From positions 1 to 64,000 of the forward strand of contig NZ_JAMXMV010000025.1 of the NCBI RefSeq assembly GCF_024055715.1: a DNA stretch of 64,000 bases, in the 5' to 3' direction. This DNA is from Actinoallomurus soli (lineage in GTDB: Bacteria; Actinomycetota; Actinomycetes; Streptosporangiales; Streptosporangiaceae). The first letter of the stretch is position 1, and every line of letters begins with the position of its first letter. Below are positions 1-9,161 of this stretch, piece after piece. The translations under genes were made by a program, and so were the position numbers. Below the pieces are notes generated by a model that did no database searches, was not told the DNA's origin, and worked only from the letters and a program-made list of their open reading frames with translations.

Positions 1-87
1 GTACCCCGAAGGGCCTTTCCGCTCGACTTGCATGTGTTAAGCACGCCGCCAGCGTTCGTCCTGAGCCAGGATCAAACTCTCCGTTAA
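1..87 (-). rRNA. rrs: 16S ribosomal RNA, 5' end (partial)
   Basis: Read on the minus strand this is the start of a bacterial 16S gene. It contains AGAGTTTGATCCTGGCTCAG, then GACGAACGCTGGCGGCGTGC and TTAACACATGCAAGTCGAGC. The gene runs off the left edge, so only about 87 bases are present. The right boundary is set by analogy with the E. coli 5' end and may be off by a few bases. The variable region after GTCGAGCGG resembles Thermomonosporaceae, which is from memory and not a search. Confidence 0.97.
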
Positions 88-315
88 GGCCAAACGACGA
101 TCATCGGCGAAGACGACCGCCAAACCCAACGAAAAAAATCCCGGCAAGAATCATACTTGCCAAAGGAATCCAAACCAACCACAATCAACCCCGAAGGACC
201 GACCATGATCAGCGAGGACCATAAAGGCACTGGCTTTTAGCACACTGTTGAGTTCTCAAGAAACGGACACACACCGTCCGGAACCCGACTCCCGCCGGAC
301 CCCGTCTGGGGCAAC
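88..315 (-). promoter_or_regulatory. 16S rRNA leader region
   Basis: This is the transcribed leader between the proximal rrn promoter and mature 16S. It is less GC-rich than the surroundings and holds no credible coding frame. On the minus strand it contains CTTGAGAACTCAACAGTG, a segment common in actinobacterial rrn leaders, and TTTTTTTCG near 134. The processing and antitermination roles are inferred from position. Confidence 0.7.
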
Positions 316-321
316 CCTTCT

Positions 322-349
322 ACTTTAGCGCCCCCGCTCCGCTTGTCAA
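322..349 (-). promoter_or_regulatory. rrn promoter, proximal
   Basis: On the minus strand TTGACA (344-349) and TAAAGT (322-327) are separated by 16 bp. The -35 is a perfect match to the principal sigma consensus. Transcription would start near 315 and run through the leader into 16S. Confidence 0.8.
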
Positions 350-621
350 CCCCGATCCGAAGATCTTTTCGGAATCGACACACGAAACCGGAACACCCCC
401 TCCAGACAGCAACCACCCCGACCAGCAGAACCGGCCGCAACAGCACCATCCAGAAGATCCCCACCGGGCCGACCGCCAGATCCAACCGGCGTCCTGCATC
501 CCGTCTCGGGGCGACCACGCCATGCTACCCCGTCCGAACGCGAGTCCGAACCGAACAACTCAGTGTGGGTTCCCCCGGGCCGGCCGCCTTCCGGCGTCCC
601 GCTCCCCTGGGGGCGAAGAGA

Positions 622-650
622 ACATTACGGCCGCCTTGAGACCCCGTCAA
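622..650 (-). promoter_or_regulatory. rrn promoter, distal
   Basis: On the minus strand TTGACG (645-650) and TAATGT (622-627) lie 17 bp apart, about 300 bp upstream of the proximal promoter and in the same orientation. Tandem promoters are usual for actinobacterial rrn operons. The stretch between them (350-621) holds no gene I can support. Confidence 0.65.
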
Positions 651-712
651 ATCAAGCGATCCGGCAGGCGAACCGCCACGTGCCGCCGCTCCACCGGCCC
701 TCGGGTGGGCGG

Positions 713-1768
713 TCACCGGTCGCCGGCGGTCTCGCGCTGCGAGGCCCGCGCTCCGGTCGGTGCGGCGGTCGAGCCGCGGACGACCAGTTCCGGCGTCACC
801 TCGACGACCGAGCCGATCCTGCCGTCGGCGCCGGTGTCGACGAACAGATCCCAGGCCCGCCGTCCGAGATCCTGCTTGTCGACCGTCACCGTGGTGAGCC
901 GCGGGGAGACCAGGCGGCTGAGCGCGATGTCGTCGAAGCCGGTGAGTGAGATCTCCTCCGGTACCGCGACGCCGAGTTCGTCGAACCGGGCGAGCGCGCC
1001 CAGGGCGACGTAGTCGCTGAACGCCATCACGGCCGTCGCTCCGCTCGCGAGGGCCGCGTCGGCGGCTCGATGTCCGTCGACACTGCTCGATCCGCACGGG
1101 ATCTGGACGATCTCCAGGTCCGACCCGGCGGCCGTCCGGACGGCTCGTTGCCGGGCGCGCTCGGACCAGGCGCGTGCGGGTCCGCGCAGGTACGCGACGC
1201 GGTGGTGGCCGAGTTCACGCAGGTGGCGGCAGATCGATGCGACTCCCGCCCCGAAGTCCACCGCCACCGCCGGAATCCGGCTGCCCCGGCTGCGCCGGTT
1301 GACGCAGACCAGCCGTGGTACGGCGGATGCCAGCTCGGTGAGCTCCCACTGACTCATCCGCGGCGAGCACAGGACGATGCCGTCGGCCCACCGGGACAGT
1401 TCGAGGGCGGCGTCGCGTTCGGCGCCGGCCTTCTCCCCGGTGTCGGCGACGAGCGTGCGGAAGTCGGCGTGCTGGGCCGCGTTCGTGACGCCTTTGAGCA
1501 CCTCGGCGAAGTACGGGTTGCTCAGGTCCGGTACGACGACCCCGACCGCGGAGGTGGTGCCGCGCAGCAGTCCCTGCGCCGCCGGATTCGGCCGGTAGCC
1601 GAGCCGCGCGACCGCCGCGCGTACCCGCTGTTCCGGCTCTGCCGAAACGGGCTTGGAGCCCGTGAGGACACGGGACACCGTGGCGGGAGAAACGCCGGCC
1701 TCCCGTGCCACGTCGATGATCGTTGCGCGCGGCGGCCGCGCCCCCGTGCCGGTCTGCGCCCTGCCCAT
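713..1768 (-). CDS. LacI-family transcriptional regulator, pectin locus
   Basis: A 351-residue DNA-binding repressor or activator. The N-terminal LacI helix-turn-helix is intact (IIDVAREAGVSPATVSRVL, about residues 15-35), followed by the hinge and a periplasmic-binding-protein-like ligand domain with VVVPDLSNPYF and a late SLTGFDDI segment. I chose the ATG at 1768, which sits just before the helix-turn-helix; the upstream extension is low-complexity and unlike the family. It is divergent from the pectinesterase, and a GGAAAA-N2-TTTTCC inverted repeat lies between them. It is homologous over its full length to the LacI protein at 37155-38144, sharing a VAYLxGP...WSxR segment in the ligand domain. 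Control of the adjacent pectin genes is inferred from position. Confidence 0.9.
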   Translation of the reverse strand: MGRAQTGTGARPPRATIIDVAREAGVSPATVSRVLTGSKPVSAEPEQRVRAAVARLGYRPNPAAQGLLRGTTSAVGVVVPDLSNPYFAEVLKGVTNAAQHADFRTLVADTGEKAGAERDAALELSRWADGIVLCSPRMSQWELTELASAVPRLVCVNRRSRGSRIPAVAVDFGAGVASICRHLRELGHHRVAYLRGPARAWSERARQRAVRTAAGSDLEIVQIPCGSSSVDGHRAADAALASGATAVMAFSDYVALGALARFDELGVAVPEEISLTGFDDIALSRLVSPRLTTVTVDKQDLGRRAWDLFVDTGADGRIGSVVEVTPELVVRGSTAAPTGARASQRETAGDR

Positions 1769-1868
1769 GGCGGCATTGCACCATACGTTCCGCCCACCCG
1801 GCGCGGGGGATCCGCCGTGAAAGACGGTGGAAGCGGGGTTGACGACCCCGGACCGGCGTGCGACGGTC

Positions 1869-1882
1869 GGAAAAGGTTTTCC
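1869..1882. promoter_or_regulatory. Candidate LacI operator
   Basis: GGAAAAGGTTTTCC, two 6-bp inverted arms around GG. It lies in the divergent intergenic region about 100 bp from both the LacI start and the pectinesterase start. Arms of this AT-rich, CC/GG-bounded kind are typical of LacI-family sites. No convincing -10/-35 pair was found around it. Confidence 0.5.
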
Positions 1883-1978
1883 CTGGCTCCTCTGAACGCG
1901 GTGCCGGCCCTTGGCCGGCGGTGGCGTGACCCGCCCGCCGCGGCCGGAGGAGGTCACCGGCGCAGCGGGGAGGCGGGC

Positions 1979-3538
1979 ATGCGCGGAACGCCGGCTCGAT
2001 GGGTGCCCCTCCTGGTGGCTGCGGTGACCACCTCAGCGACCGCCGCCACCACAGTGACCGCCGCCACCACACGGGCCGGCGCCACACGGGCCGGCGCCAC
2101 TGCGGCGATCACTACCACCGCCGCCGCGACCGCCGGCCTTGGCGTGAGCCGCATCGACCACGCCGGGTGGCCGGCCGTGCCCGCGAGGTTCTCCCCCGCC
2201 GGTGCCCGCCGGGGCGTCTGTGTCGACGCGCCATTGCGGCTCGTCGCCGACCGCCCGCTGGAGCCGGGCACCTCCGGTCGCATCGAGGTGCACCGCGCGG
2301 ACGGCACCCTGGCCGATGCGATCGACCTGGCCGACCCGCGCTCGTACCGCCGCACGATCGGCGACGCGGTCTCCGACACCGGGGTCCCGCACTCCTTCGC
2401 GTACGACCCGGTGCTCGCCGAGGGGAACACCGCGACGATCACGCTGCACCACCGGCTCGACTACGGGCGGACGTACTACGTCACGGTCGACGCGGCGGTG
2501 TTCCCCGGCTTCCCCGGCATCCAGGACCCGACGACGTGGCGGTTCCGGACCCGGGCCGCCCCGCCCCGTACCGGGACCCGGCGCCTGACGGTCGCTGCGG
2601 ACGGACGGGGCGACTTCTGCACGGTGCAGGGCGCGATCGACTTCGTTCCGGAGGGCAACACGCGGACGGTGTCGATCGACGTCGCCCCCGGTACGTACCG
2701 CGAGATCGTCTACGTCCGCGCCGACCGCCCGCACCTCACGGTCCGCGGGGCGGGCCGGGACCGTACCGTGATCGAGTACGCCAACAACAACCGGCTCAAC
2801 GGGGACACCGCACTCGCCGGGTCCACCGATCCGGGTGACGTCTGCCCGCGCCAGGCGCTGCCCGGTCACGACACGTACAACTGCTGGCGGGCGCTGTACG
2901 GCGTGGAGGCGGCCGACTTCCGGCTGCGGGACCTCACGCTGCGCAACACCACGCCGTACGGCGGGTCGCAGGCGGAGGCGTTCCGCGGCAACGCCGACCG
3001 GATCACGCTGCGGCGCGTGACCCTGGACTCGTTCCAGGACACCCTCCGCCTGCAGGGCCGCAGCTACGTCACGGACAGCCTGATCTCCGGTGACGTGGAC
3101 TTCGTGTGGGGCACCGGCGCGGTGTTCGTCCGGCGCACCGAGCTGCGCTCCCTGCACGGCGGTTACGTCACCCAGGCGCGGAACGACGGGGCACACGCCG
3201 GTTACGTGTTCGTCGACGATCGCCTGACCCGCGGGCCGGAGGCGCCGGACGCGTCGGTGTACCTCGGACGGATCGACCCGACGGTGTACCCGGACAGCCA
3301 GGTGGTCTTCATCCGGACGGCGATGGACGCGCACGTCCGGCCCGACGGCTGGCAGCTGAACAACGCCGACTGCGCGAAGGCGCCGAGCGTGCGGTTCTGG
3401 GAGTACGGGAGCACCGACCCGGCCGGAGCGCCGCTCGACACGGGCGCCCGCCTGCCGTGCTCCCGGTCGCTGACCGCCGCCGAGGCGTCCTGGTGGAGCG
3501 ACCCGGCCCACGTTCTGGGCGGCTGGCGGCCCCGATGA
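1979..3538 (+). CDS. Secreted pectinesterase (carbohydrate esterase family 8)
   Basis: A 519-residue exported enzyme that demethylates pectin, releasing methanol and polygalacturonate. An N-terminal hydrophobic Ala/Thr-rich segment acts as the export signal and runs into a low-complexity linker. A domain of about residues 70-200 of unclear function precedes the beta-helix. The CE8 signature residues are present: FQDTL (residues 352-356) and GDVDFVWG (371-378), giving the acid/base and nucleophile aspartates D354 and D374, plus GYVTQAR and a YLGR segment. The ATG at 1979 is preceded by GGGGAGG at good spacing; the frame is open far upstream but that sequence is antisense to lacI. It is first in a co-directional run with GH31 and GH28 genes and would prepare pectin for the polygalacturonase. 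Confidence 0.92.
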   Translation: MRGTPARWVPLLVAAVTTSATAATTVTAATTRAGATRAGATAAITTTAAATAGLGVSRIDHAGWPAVPARFSPAGARRGVCVDAPLRLVADRPLEPGTSGRIEVHRADGTLADAIDLADPRSYRRTIGDAVSDTGVPHSFAYDPVLAEGNTATITLHHRLDYGRTYYVTVDAAVFPGFPGIQDPTTWRFRTRAAPPRTGTRRLTVAADGRGDFCTVQGAIDFVPEGNTRTVSIDVAPGTYREIVYVRADRPHLTVRGAGRDRTVIEYANNNRLNGDTALAGSTDPGDVCPRQALPGHDTYNCWRALYGVEAADFRLRDLTLRNTTPYGGSQAEAFRGNADRITLRRVTLDSFQDTLRLQGRSYVTDSLISGDVDFVWGTGAVFVRRTELRSLHGGYVTQARNDGAHAGYVFVDDRLTRGPEAPDASVYLGRIDPTVYPDSQVVFIRTAMDAHVRPDGWQLNNADCAKAPSVRFWEYGSTDPAGAPLDTGARLPCSRSLTAAEASWWSDPAHVLGGWRPR

Positions 3539-3677
3539 CGTCCCGCCGCCGAGCCCCGGACCCGCGAGGACGCCGGCGCGTCCGCCCGCCCCGGTCCCGT
3601 ACGGCGCCGGAGACCGCGGTCCGTCGCAGCGCCGAAACCCTCCGCCGCAGCACCGAAACCGTGGGAGGAACACGCAC

Positions 3678-6194
3678 GTGATCCGCCGCCGAACGCCCGC
3701 CCGGCTCCGCCGCCGCGCGCCGGTCCTGTTGTCCGGTCTCCTTCTCCTGCTCGCCCTGCTGCCGGTCGCCTGGCCGGGCGCCCGTGCCGCCGAGCCCAGC
3801 GCGACCGCCAAGCCCAGCGCGCCCGCCGTGGCCTGGCGGGTCGACGCCGCGCCGTTCGGGCTGACCTTCCTGGACCACGGCCGCCCGGTCACCGCGGAGG
3901 CGGGCGGGGCGGTCGCCGGACCGGGCGGCCGGCTGTCCTACCAGGTCGGCGGGTCCGCCACGAGCCGGGACGGCGCGACGTACCACCGCCTGACCGACCT
4001 GGTCTCCCGGCGGTCCGTACGGGGTGGCACGGCCTACACGGTGGCGACGGACGAGCCCGCCCGTACCGCGACGGTCACGGTCACGCGTACCGCGCAGGGC
4101 GTGCGGGTGCGGTGGTCGTTCAGCCCGTCGAGCGACGTCACCGCCGTGTTCGAGGCGCTGACGGCGGGCGGGAACGAGCACTACCTCGGCGGCAGCTCCG
4201 CCGCGTACGTCGATCTGCGCGGGCACATCCGCGGCTGGAGCCCGGGCAAGGAGGGCAACGAGGCCGGCGACTACTGCCAGAACCAGGAGCAGTCCGCGAG
4301 CACCTTCTACCTCAGCTCCGGCGGGTACGGGCTGTGGGCCGACACCGACCACGTCGGCCGGTTCGCGTTCCCCGGCGCGACGCAGCAGAGCGACGGGCCG
4401 ACCTGCGCGAGCACTCCGAAACCGCCGAGCGGCGCGGCGCAGCCGTACCCCTGCCCGGTCGCGGCGGCCGCGCAGCCGGACCGGGTGCAGATCTGCGCGA
4501 AGGACGCCGGTCTGTCCTACGACGTGTACACCGGCTCGCCGGCGGCGGTGACCAGTGCGTACCACCGCGCGGTGGGCCTGCCGAGCATGCCGCCGGCGAG
4601 CGAGTTCGCGCTGATGAAGTGGCGTGACGTCAACGCCGACCAGGCGCAGGTGCTGGACGACGTGGCGCAGCTGAAGAGGCTGGACATCCCGGTCGGCACG
4701 ATCTGGATCGACAACCCGTGGGAGCGCCAGCCCGCCGGCAACACCCACCGGATCAACGGCAGCGCCTGCACGAACAGCGGCGAGTTCGACCCGACGTTCT
4801 TCCCGGACCCGCAAAGGATGATCGACGAGATCCACGCGCAGGGTGTCCGGTTCGGGCTGTGGGTGACCTCCCACGTGGTGAGCGCGCCGTCGTCCGCGCA
4901 GGGCGGCGGCTCGTGCGCCGGCGTCAACGACGTCTGGGCGAAGAACGGCTGGCTCGTCCCCGGCACCAACTACATCGACTTCACGAACCCGGCCGCGCGC
5001 GAGCACTACGTCGAGCAGCTCACCAAGATCTTCAAGATGGGCGTCGACATGGCCAAGGAGGACCGCAGTGAGGAGTACCGGTTCGAGACGACGTCCTTCG
5101 CCGGCGGTTCGGGCGCGGGCCTGTACCTGCGCTACCCGGACCTGTACCAGTCCGCGGTCACCGAGGCGATGCGGCGGGCGCACGGGAACGACTTCGAGAC
5201 CCTCGTACGGGCGGGGGTGCCCGGCACGGCGCAGCACACGCACGGCATGTGGGGCAGCGACGTGTTCGAGACGTTCGCCGGCCTGCGCACGTCGGTCCGG
5301 TACGGCACGAGCGAGTCGCTGACCGGGCACTTCGCCTGGGGCTCCGACACCGGCGGCATCGACCCGAAGTCGCCGGCGAACGCGACGAACAGCCCGACGC
5401 CGTCGCTGTTCACCCGCTGGGCGCAGTTCAGCGCGGTCAGCCCGGTGTTCGAGGTCGGCGGCGCCGGACTGAACGCGACGCCCTGGAAGTACGACCCCGA
5501 CACGATCCGGCGGTTCCGCGACGCCGTGACCCTGCACTACGAGCTGTTCCCCTACCTGTACGGGCTGGCGCGGAACGCTTCGCGCACCGGTGTGCCGATC
5601 CTGCGGGCCCTCGGCTTCCAGTACCCCGGCGACCCGGACGCGTGGGCCCAGGACCAGGAGTTCATGGTCGGCCCGGACCTGCTCGCCGCGCCGGTCACCG
5701 CCGACCGTGCCGACGCCGACGGCGCGGCGGGCCGGCCGACGCCGGTGGACGTGTACCTGCCGCCCGGGCGCTGGGTGGACCTGTACGGCGGCCAGGTCGT
5801 CGACGGCGGCCGCACGATCACCCGCGAGACGAGCCTGGACGAGTTCCCGCTGTACCTGCGAGCGGGTGCGTCGATCGGGTTCGACACCCGCGTGCTCGGC
5901 GGCTGGCGGACCGGTGAGCTGTCCCGGCCGGGACTGAGCGGCACGCTGTACGCGCCGGAGGCGGGCCGCGCCGTCCGGCTGCGCGTGTCCGGCACCGGAG
6001 AACGGCAGACCGTCGTGCTGCTGCCGCAGGCGCCCCGGTCGGTCACCGTTGACGGCCGCGCCCTGCCCCGCGCGGCGGACACCGGGGCGCTGCGGGCCGC
6101 GCGGGAGGGCTGGACGTTCGCCTCCGGCCCGTTCGGCGGAGTCGTGCTGAAACTCACTCTTCACGGCCGCACCGCGGACGTGGCGATCCGTTGA
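3678..6194 (+). CDS. Secreted GH31-family glycosidase
   Basis: An 838-residue exported retaining glycoside hydrolase. A GTG start at 3678 follows GGAGG; the next residues form an Arg-rich n-region, a Leu-rich membrane segment and an A-R-A-A-E cleavage-like site near 36. The (beta/alpha)8 barrel starts after about residue 290. The segment GVDMAKEDRSE matches the GH31 nucleophile motif (K-x-D-x-x-E), making D462 the likely nucleophile, and WGSDTGG supplies D557 as acid/base. Family members act on alpha-xylosides, alpha-glucosides or alpha-galactosides. The pectin neighbourhood suggests side-chain removal from pectin or xyloglucan, but the exact linkage cannot be read from sequence. It sits 139 bp after the pectinesterase and 19 bp before the GH28 gene. 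Confidence 0.9.
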   Translation: MIRRRTPARLRRRAPVLLSGLLLLLALLPVAWPGARAAEPSATAKPSAPAVAWRVDAAPFGLTFLDHGRPVTAEAGGAVAGPGGRLSYQVGGSATSRDGATYHRLTDLVSRRSVRGGTAYTVATDEPARTATVTVTRTAQGVRVRWSFSPSSDVTAVFEALTAGGNEHYLGGSSAAYVDLRGHIRGWSPGKEGNEAGDYCQNQEQSASTFYLSSGGYGLWADTDHVGRFAFPGATQQSDGPTCASTPKPPSGAAQPYPCPVAAAAQPDRVQICAKDAGLSYDVYTGSPAAVTSAYHRAVGLPSMPPASEFALMKWRDVNADQAQVLDDVAQLKRLDIPVGTIWIDNPWERQPAGNTHRINGSACTNSGEFDPTFFPDPQRMIDEIHAQGVRFGLWVTSHVVSAPSSAQGGGSCAGVNDVWAKNGWLVPGTNYIDFTNPAAREHYVEQLTKIFKMGVDMAKEDRSEEYRFETTSFAGGSGAGLYLRYPDLYQSAVTEAMRRAHGNDFETLVRAGVPGTAQHTHGMWGSDVFETFAGLRTSVRYGTSESLTGHFAWGSDTGGIDPKSPANATNSPTPSLFTRWAQFSAVSPVFEVGGAGLNATPWKYDPDTIRRFRDAVTLHYELFPYLYGLARNASRTGVPILRALGFQYPGDPDAWAQDQEFMVGPDLLAAPVTADRADADGAAGRPTPVDVYLPPGRWVDLYGGQVVDGGRTITRETSLDEFPLYLRAGASIGFDTRVLGGWRTGELSRPGLSGTLYAPEAGRAVRLRVSGTGERQTVVLLPQAPRSVTVDGRALPRAADTGALRAAREGWTFASGPFGGVVLKLTLHGRTADVAIR

Positions 6195-6213
6195 CCGACC
6201 CCCTGGAGGAACA

Positions 6214-7638
6214 ATGAGCGGATCATGGCCTCGGCGGCGTTTCCTCGGAGCCAGCGGCGCCGTCGTCGGCGGCGGGCTGCTGGCGTCCGCCCTCGGCGGG
6301 CCCGCCCTCGCCGACGCCGACCCGTGGCGGGCCGCCGACCGGATCCGCCGCCGGGTGCGCGCGCCGCGCTTCCCCCACCACCGCGTCCGGATCACCGACT
6401 TCGGCGCGAAGGGCGACGGCACGACCGACTGCACGCGCGCGTTCGAGGCGGCGATCAGCGCCTGCGCGCGCCACGGCGGCGGGCAGGTCGTCGTCCCGCC
6501 CGGCCGCTATTCGACCGGGCCGATCAGGCTCCGCAGCCACGTCGACCTGCACGTCGGCGAGGGGGCGACGGTCCTGTTCAGCCCCGACCCGGCGCGGTAC
6601 CTGCCCGCCGTCCACACCCGCTGGCAGGGCGTCGAGTGCTACAACTACTCGCCCCTCATCTACGCGTACGGCGCCCGGAACATCGCGATCACCGGCTCCG
6701 GCACCCTCGACGGGCAGGCGAGCACCACGGCGTGGTGGCCGTGGAAGGGCAAGCCGGAGTACGGCTGGAAGCCCGGCGATCCGCAGGAGGGCCCGGACTG
6801 GACGCTCCTGCAGCAGTGGGCCGACCAGGGCGTGCCCGTACGGGACCGGGTCCTCGGCGCCGGGCACTACCTGCGGCCGAACATGATCCAGCCGTACCGC
6901 TGCGAGAACGTCCTGATCGAGGGCGTCACGATCGTGAACTCGCCGATGTGGGAGATCCACCCGGTCCTGTCGCGCAACGTCCTCGTCCGCGACGTCACGG
7001 TGATCAGCCACGGACCGAACAACGACGGCTGCGACCCCGAATCCTCCACCGACGTCGTGATCACGGGCTGCACCTTCGACACGGGTGACGACTGCATCGC
7101 GATCAAGGCGGGTCGCAACGCCGACGGCCGCCGTGTGAACGTGCCGAGCCGGAACATCCTCGTCGAGGACTGTGAGTTCCGCGACGGCCACGGCGGCGTC
7201 ACGATCGGCAGCGAGATGACCGGCGGCGTGGCCGGCGTCTTCGCCCGGAACCTGCGGATGACCAGCCCGAACCTCAATAGTTGCCTGCGGCTGAAGACCA
7301 ACTCCATGCGGGGCGGCTACATCCACGACGTGTACCTGAAGGACGTCGAGGTCGGGCAGCTGTCCGTCGCCGCGATCCAGGTCGACTTCTACTACGACGA
7401 GGGGCCCGGCCACCCGTACAACCCGGACGTGAGCGGCATCCACGTCGAGAACCTGCACGTCGGCACCACGGAGTACGTGCTGGACATGCGCGGCTACCCG
7501 GACGCGCCGATCAAGGACGTCACGCTCGCGCACTGCCGGTTCGACACGGCGACGGCGGCGGACATCGTGGAGAACGTCGAGGGCCTCGTCCTCACCGACG
7601 TGACCGTCAACGGCTCCCCGGCCAGCGCGCCCGCCTGA
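6214..7638 (+). CDS. Secreted polygalacturonase-like GH28 hydrolase
   Basis: A 474-residue enzyme predicted to hydrolyse alpha-1,4-galacturonan. The start carries a twin-arginine export signal: RRRFLG, then a Gly/Ala/Leu hydrophobic stretch and an alanine cleavage site near residue 34, implying export as a folded protein. The right-handed beta-helix holds all four GH28 signatures: NNDGCD (D271), GDDC (D292, D293), GHGG (H326) and RLK (R359, K361). The ATG at 6214 follows GGAGGA at ideal spacing. The short distance to the GH31 stop suggests co-transcription. Together with the pectinesterase this is a complete extracellular route from methylated pectin to galacturonate oligomers or monomers. 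Exo or endo action is undetermined. Confidence 0.93.
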   Translation: MSGSWPRRRFLGASGAVVGGGLLASALGGPALADADPWRAADRIRRRVRAPRFPHHRVRITDFGAKGDGTTDCTRAFEAAISACARHGGGQVVVPPGRYSTGPIRLRSHVDLHVGEGATVLFSPDPARYLPAVHTRWQGVECYNYSPLIYAYGARNIAITGSGTLDGQASTTAWWPWKGKPEYGWKPGDPQEGPDWTLLQQWADQGVPVRDRVLGAGHYLRPNMIQPYRCENVLIEGVTIVNSPMWEIHPVLSRNVLVRDVTVISHGPNNDGCDPESSTDVVITGCTFDTGDDCIAIKAGRNADGRRVNVPSRNILVEDCEFRDGHGGVTIGSEMTGGVAGVFARNLRMTSPNLNSCLRLKTNSMRGGYIHDVYLKDVEVGQLSVAAIQVDFYYDEGPGHPYNPDVSGIHVENLHVGTTEYVLDMRGYPDAPIKDVTLAHCRFDTATAADIVENVEGLVLTDVTVNGSPASAPA

Positions 7639-7651
7639 TCCGGCACCGCAC

Positions 7652-8011
7652 CTATTCGCCGAGCCTGTCCCGGAGGTGATCGCGGAGGACGACGGCCTGG
7701 TTGTGCTCGGTGTCGCGCGCGGAGTACAGCAGCGTCACGCGCCCCTTCCGGGCGGCATCGAGCAAGGGGCGTTCGGCCTCGGGCCGTTCGTCGAGCTCCC
7801 GGCGGTACCGCTCGGCGAACTCGGCGAACCGCTCGGGCCGGTGCCCGAACCACTGCCGGAGGTCCGAGGAGGGCGCGACGTCGCGCAGCCAGCCGTCGAT
7901 CTCCAGGTCGGCCTTCCGCACTCCACGCGGCCACATGCGGTCCACCAGGAAGACCGCGCCCTCCCCGTCCTCCGCCTCGTCATAGACGCGGCGGATCTCG
8001 ATAGGCCCCAT
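7652..8011 (-). CDS. DUF488 family protein
   Basis: A 119-residue protein of the DUF488 family, recognised from FLVDRMWPRG near residue 25, W-L-R-D-V-A-P near 42 and a late LLYSARD segment. These small cytoplasmic proteins are widespread and have no established biochemical role. It converges on the polygalacturonase gene, with only 13 bp between stops. The length matches the family and the start is the first ATG of the frame. Confidence 0.88.
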   Translation of the reverse strand: MGPIEIRRVYDEAEDGEGAVFLVDRMWPRGVRKADLEIDGWLRDVAPSSDLRQWFGHRPERFAEFAERYRRELDERPEAERPLLDAARKGRVTLLYSARDTEHNQAVVLRDHLRDRLGE

Positions 8012-8062
8012 GCCTGGGCCCTACCCGTCCGGGCGCACGGTGTCACAGGGACGACGGCGGTG

Positions 8063-9109
8063 TCAGCGCCCCAGGCGGCGCAGGACGTCGGAGGCCAGCT
8101 CCTTGACCTGCCGGTCGCCCTGCTTCATCGCCGTGCGCAGGTGACGCTCCGCGGCGGCCGGGTCGGTGTCGGCGAGGACCACGCCGACGTAGCAGTGCCC
8201 GAGCGCCGCGACGTTCCGGTCCGGCGAGCCGGCGGCCGTCTCGAAGCAGGCGAACGCCTCGGGCACGCGGTTCGCGTCCATGTAGATGATCCCGAGGTTG
8301 ATCCCGGCCTTCGGGGCGAACTCCGGGTCTCCGGTGGCGTAGGCCGTCTTGAAGGCGTTCTGGGCGCCCGGGACGTCTCCCGCGCCGCGGAGGATCTCAC
8401 CGAGGTGGAACGCGCCCCGGGGCGCCGCCGACGGGACGCCGGACTCCATCGCCTTCCGGTAGAGCGGGATCGCGCCCTCGACGTCACCCGAGCGGTCGCG
8501 GATGAGCGCGAGCTGGAGCGCCGCCTGGGGCACGACGTGCGCGACCCCGCACTCGAGCGCCACGGCCAGCACCTCGACCGCCTGCTCGTCGTGGCCGGCC
8601 GCGCTCAGCATCTCCGCCAGGGACAGCGCCGCCAATCCCGCGCTCCTGCGCCGCGGCATGCCGATCACCCGTTCGTACTCCGCGGCCGCCTGCGCGTGCT
8701 TTCCGCGCGACTCCAGGATCACGCCGCGCAGGTAGGCGGCCTCCGCCAGCACGTCGAGGTCGGTGTTCCCGACCGCGTCGTCGATGGCCGCCAGGGCCTT
8801 GCGGTGCTTGCCCCGCTTGAGCTCGATCCAGCCCAGGGCCAGCCGCCCGGCGGCCAGGACCTTGGCGTCGCCATCGGCGAGCGCGCTCAGGGCCACGAGC
8901 CGGGCCGTGTCGAGGAAGCCGAGCGCGGCCAGTCCGCCGCCGAGGTCCAGCGCGAAGTCGAAGTCGAGCCCCAGCGCGTTCTGCTCGATCAGTGCCTCGA
9001 CGCGAGCCGGCGAACGCATGAGTTCGGCCAGCTGCGCCTCCCGCTCGGCGTCCAGGATCGCCGCCACGAGAGCCTCATCCGGGTCCTCACCGGCCTGCTC
9101 CGAGGACAT
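8063..9109 (-). CDS. Tetratricopeptide-repeat protein
   Basis: A 348-residue, all-helical, Ala/Leu/Glu-rich protein with repeated ~34-residue units such as ALxLAEMLxxAGHDEQAVEVL and GAFHLGEILRGAGDVPGA, typical of Sel1/TPR scaffolds. No signal peptide or membrane segment is visible, so it is probably cytoplasmic. I chose the ATG at 9109; a GTG three codons upstream is possible but sits too close to the Shine-Dalgarno-like GGAAAGGG. No partner is obvious from the neighbours (DUF488 and methyltransferase genes on the same strand). TPR proteins usually mediate protein-protein contacts; the specific role is unknown. Confidence 0.8.
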   Translation of the reverse strand: MSSEQAGEDPDEALVAAILDAEREAQLAELMRSPARVEALIEQNALGLDFDFALDLGGGLAALGFLDTARLVALSALADGDAKVLAAGRLALGWIELKRGKHRKALAAIDDAVGNTDLDVLAEAAYLRGVILESRGKHAQAAAEYERVIGMPRRRSAGLAALSLAEMLSAAGHDEQAVEVLAVALECGVAHVVPQAALQLALIRDRSGDVEGAIPLYRKAMESGVPSAAPRGAFHLGEILRGAGDVPGAQNAFKTAYATGDPEFAPKAGINLGIIYMDANRVPEAFACFETAAGSPDRNVAALGHCYVGVVLADTDPAAAERHLRTAMKQGDRQVKELASDVLRRLGR

Positions 9110-9161
9110 CGGCACCACCCTTTCCGTTGATCAGTCCACCGGCCGTATCGTTCGTGAGACG

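Noticed and set aside
532-558. Third rrn promoter (TAGCAT with a TTGTTC-like -35 on the minus strand)
   Set aside because: Spacer is only 15 bp and the -35 is poor; two better promoters already explain rrn transcription.
2033-3892. Minus-strand frame of 619 codons antisense to pectinesterase
   Set aside because: Arg/Gly/Ala-rich with no domain; pectinesterase is recognisable on the other strand.
3309-6434. Minus-strand open frame of 1041 codons antisense to the GH31 gene
   Set aside because: High GC makes antisense frames long. Its sequence is Arg/Pro/Gly/Ala-rich with no domain, and the plus-strand GH31 has clear catalytic motifs.
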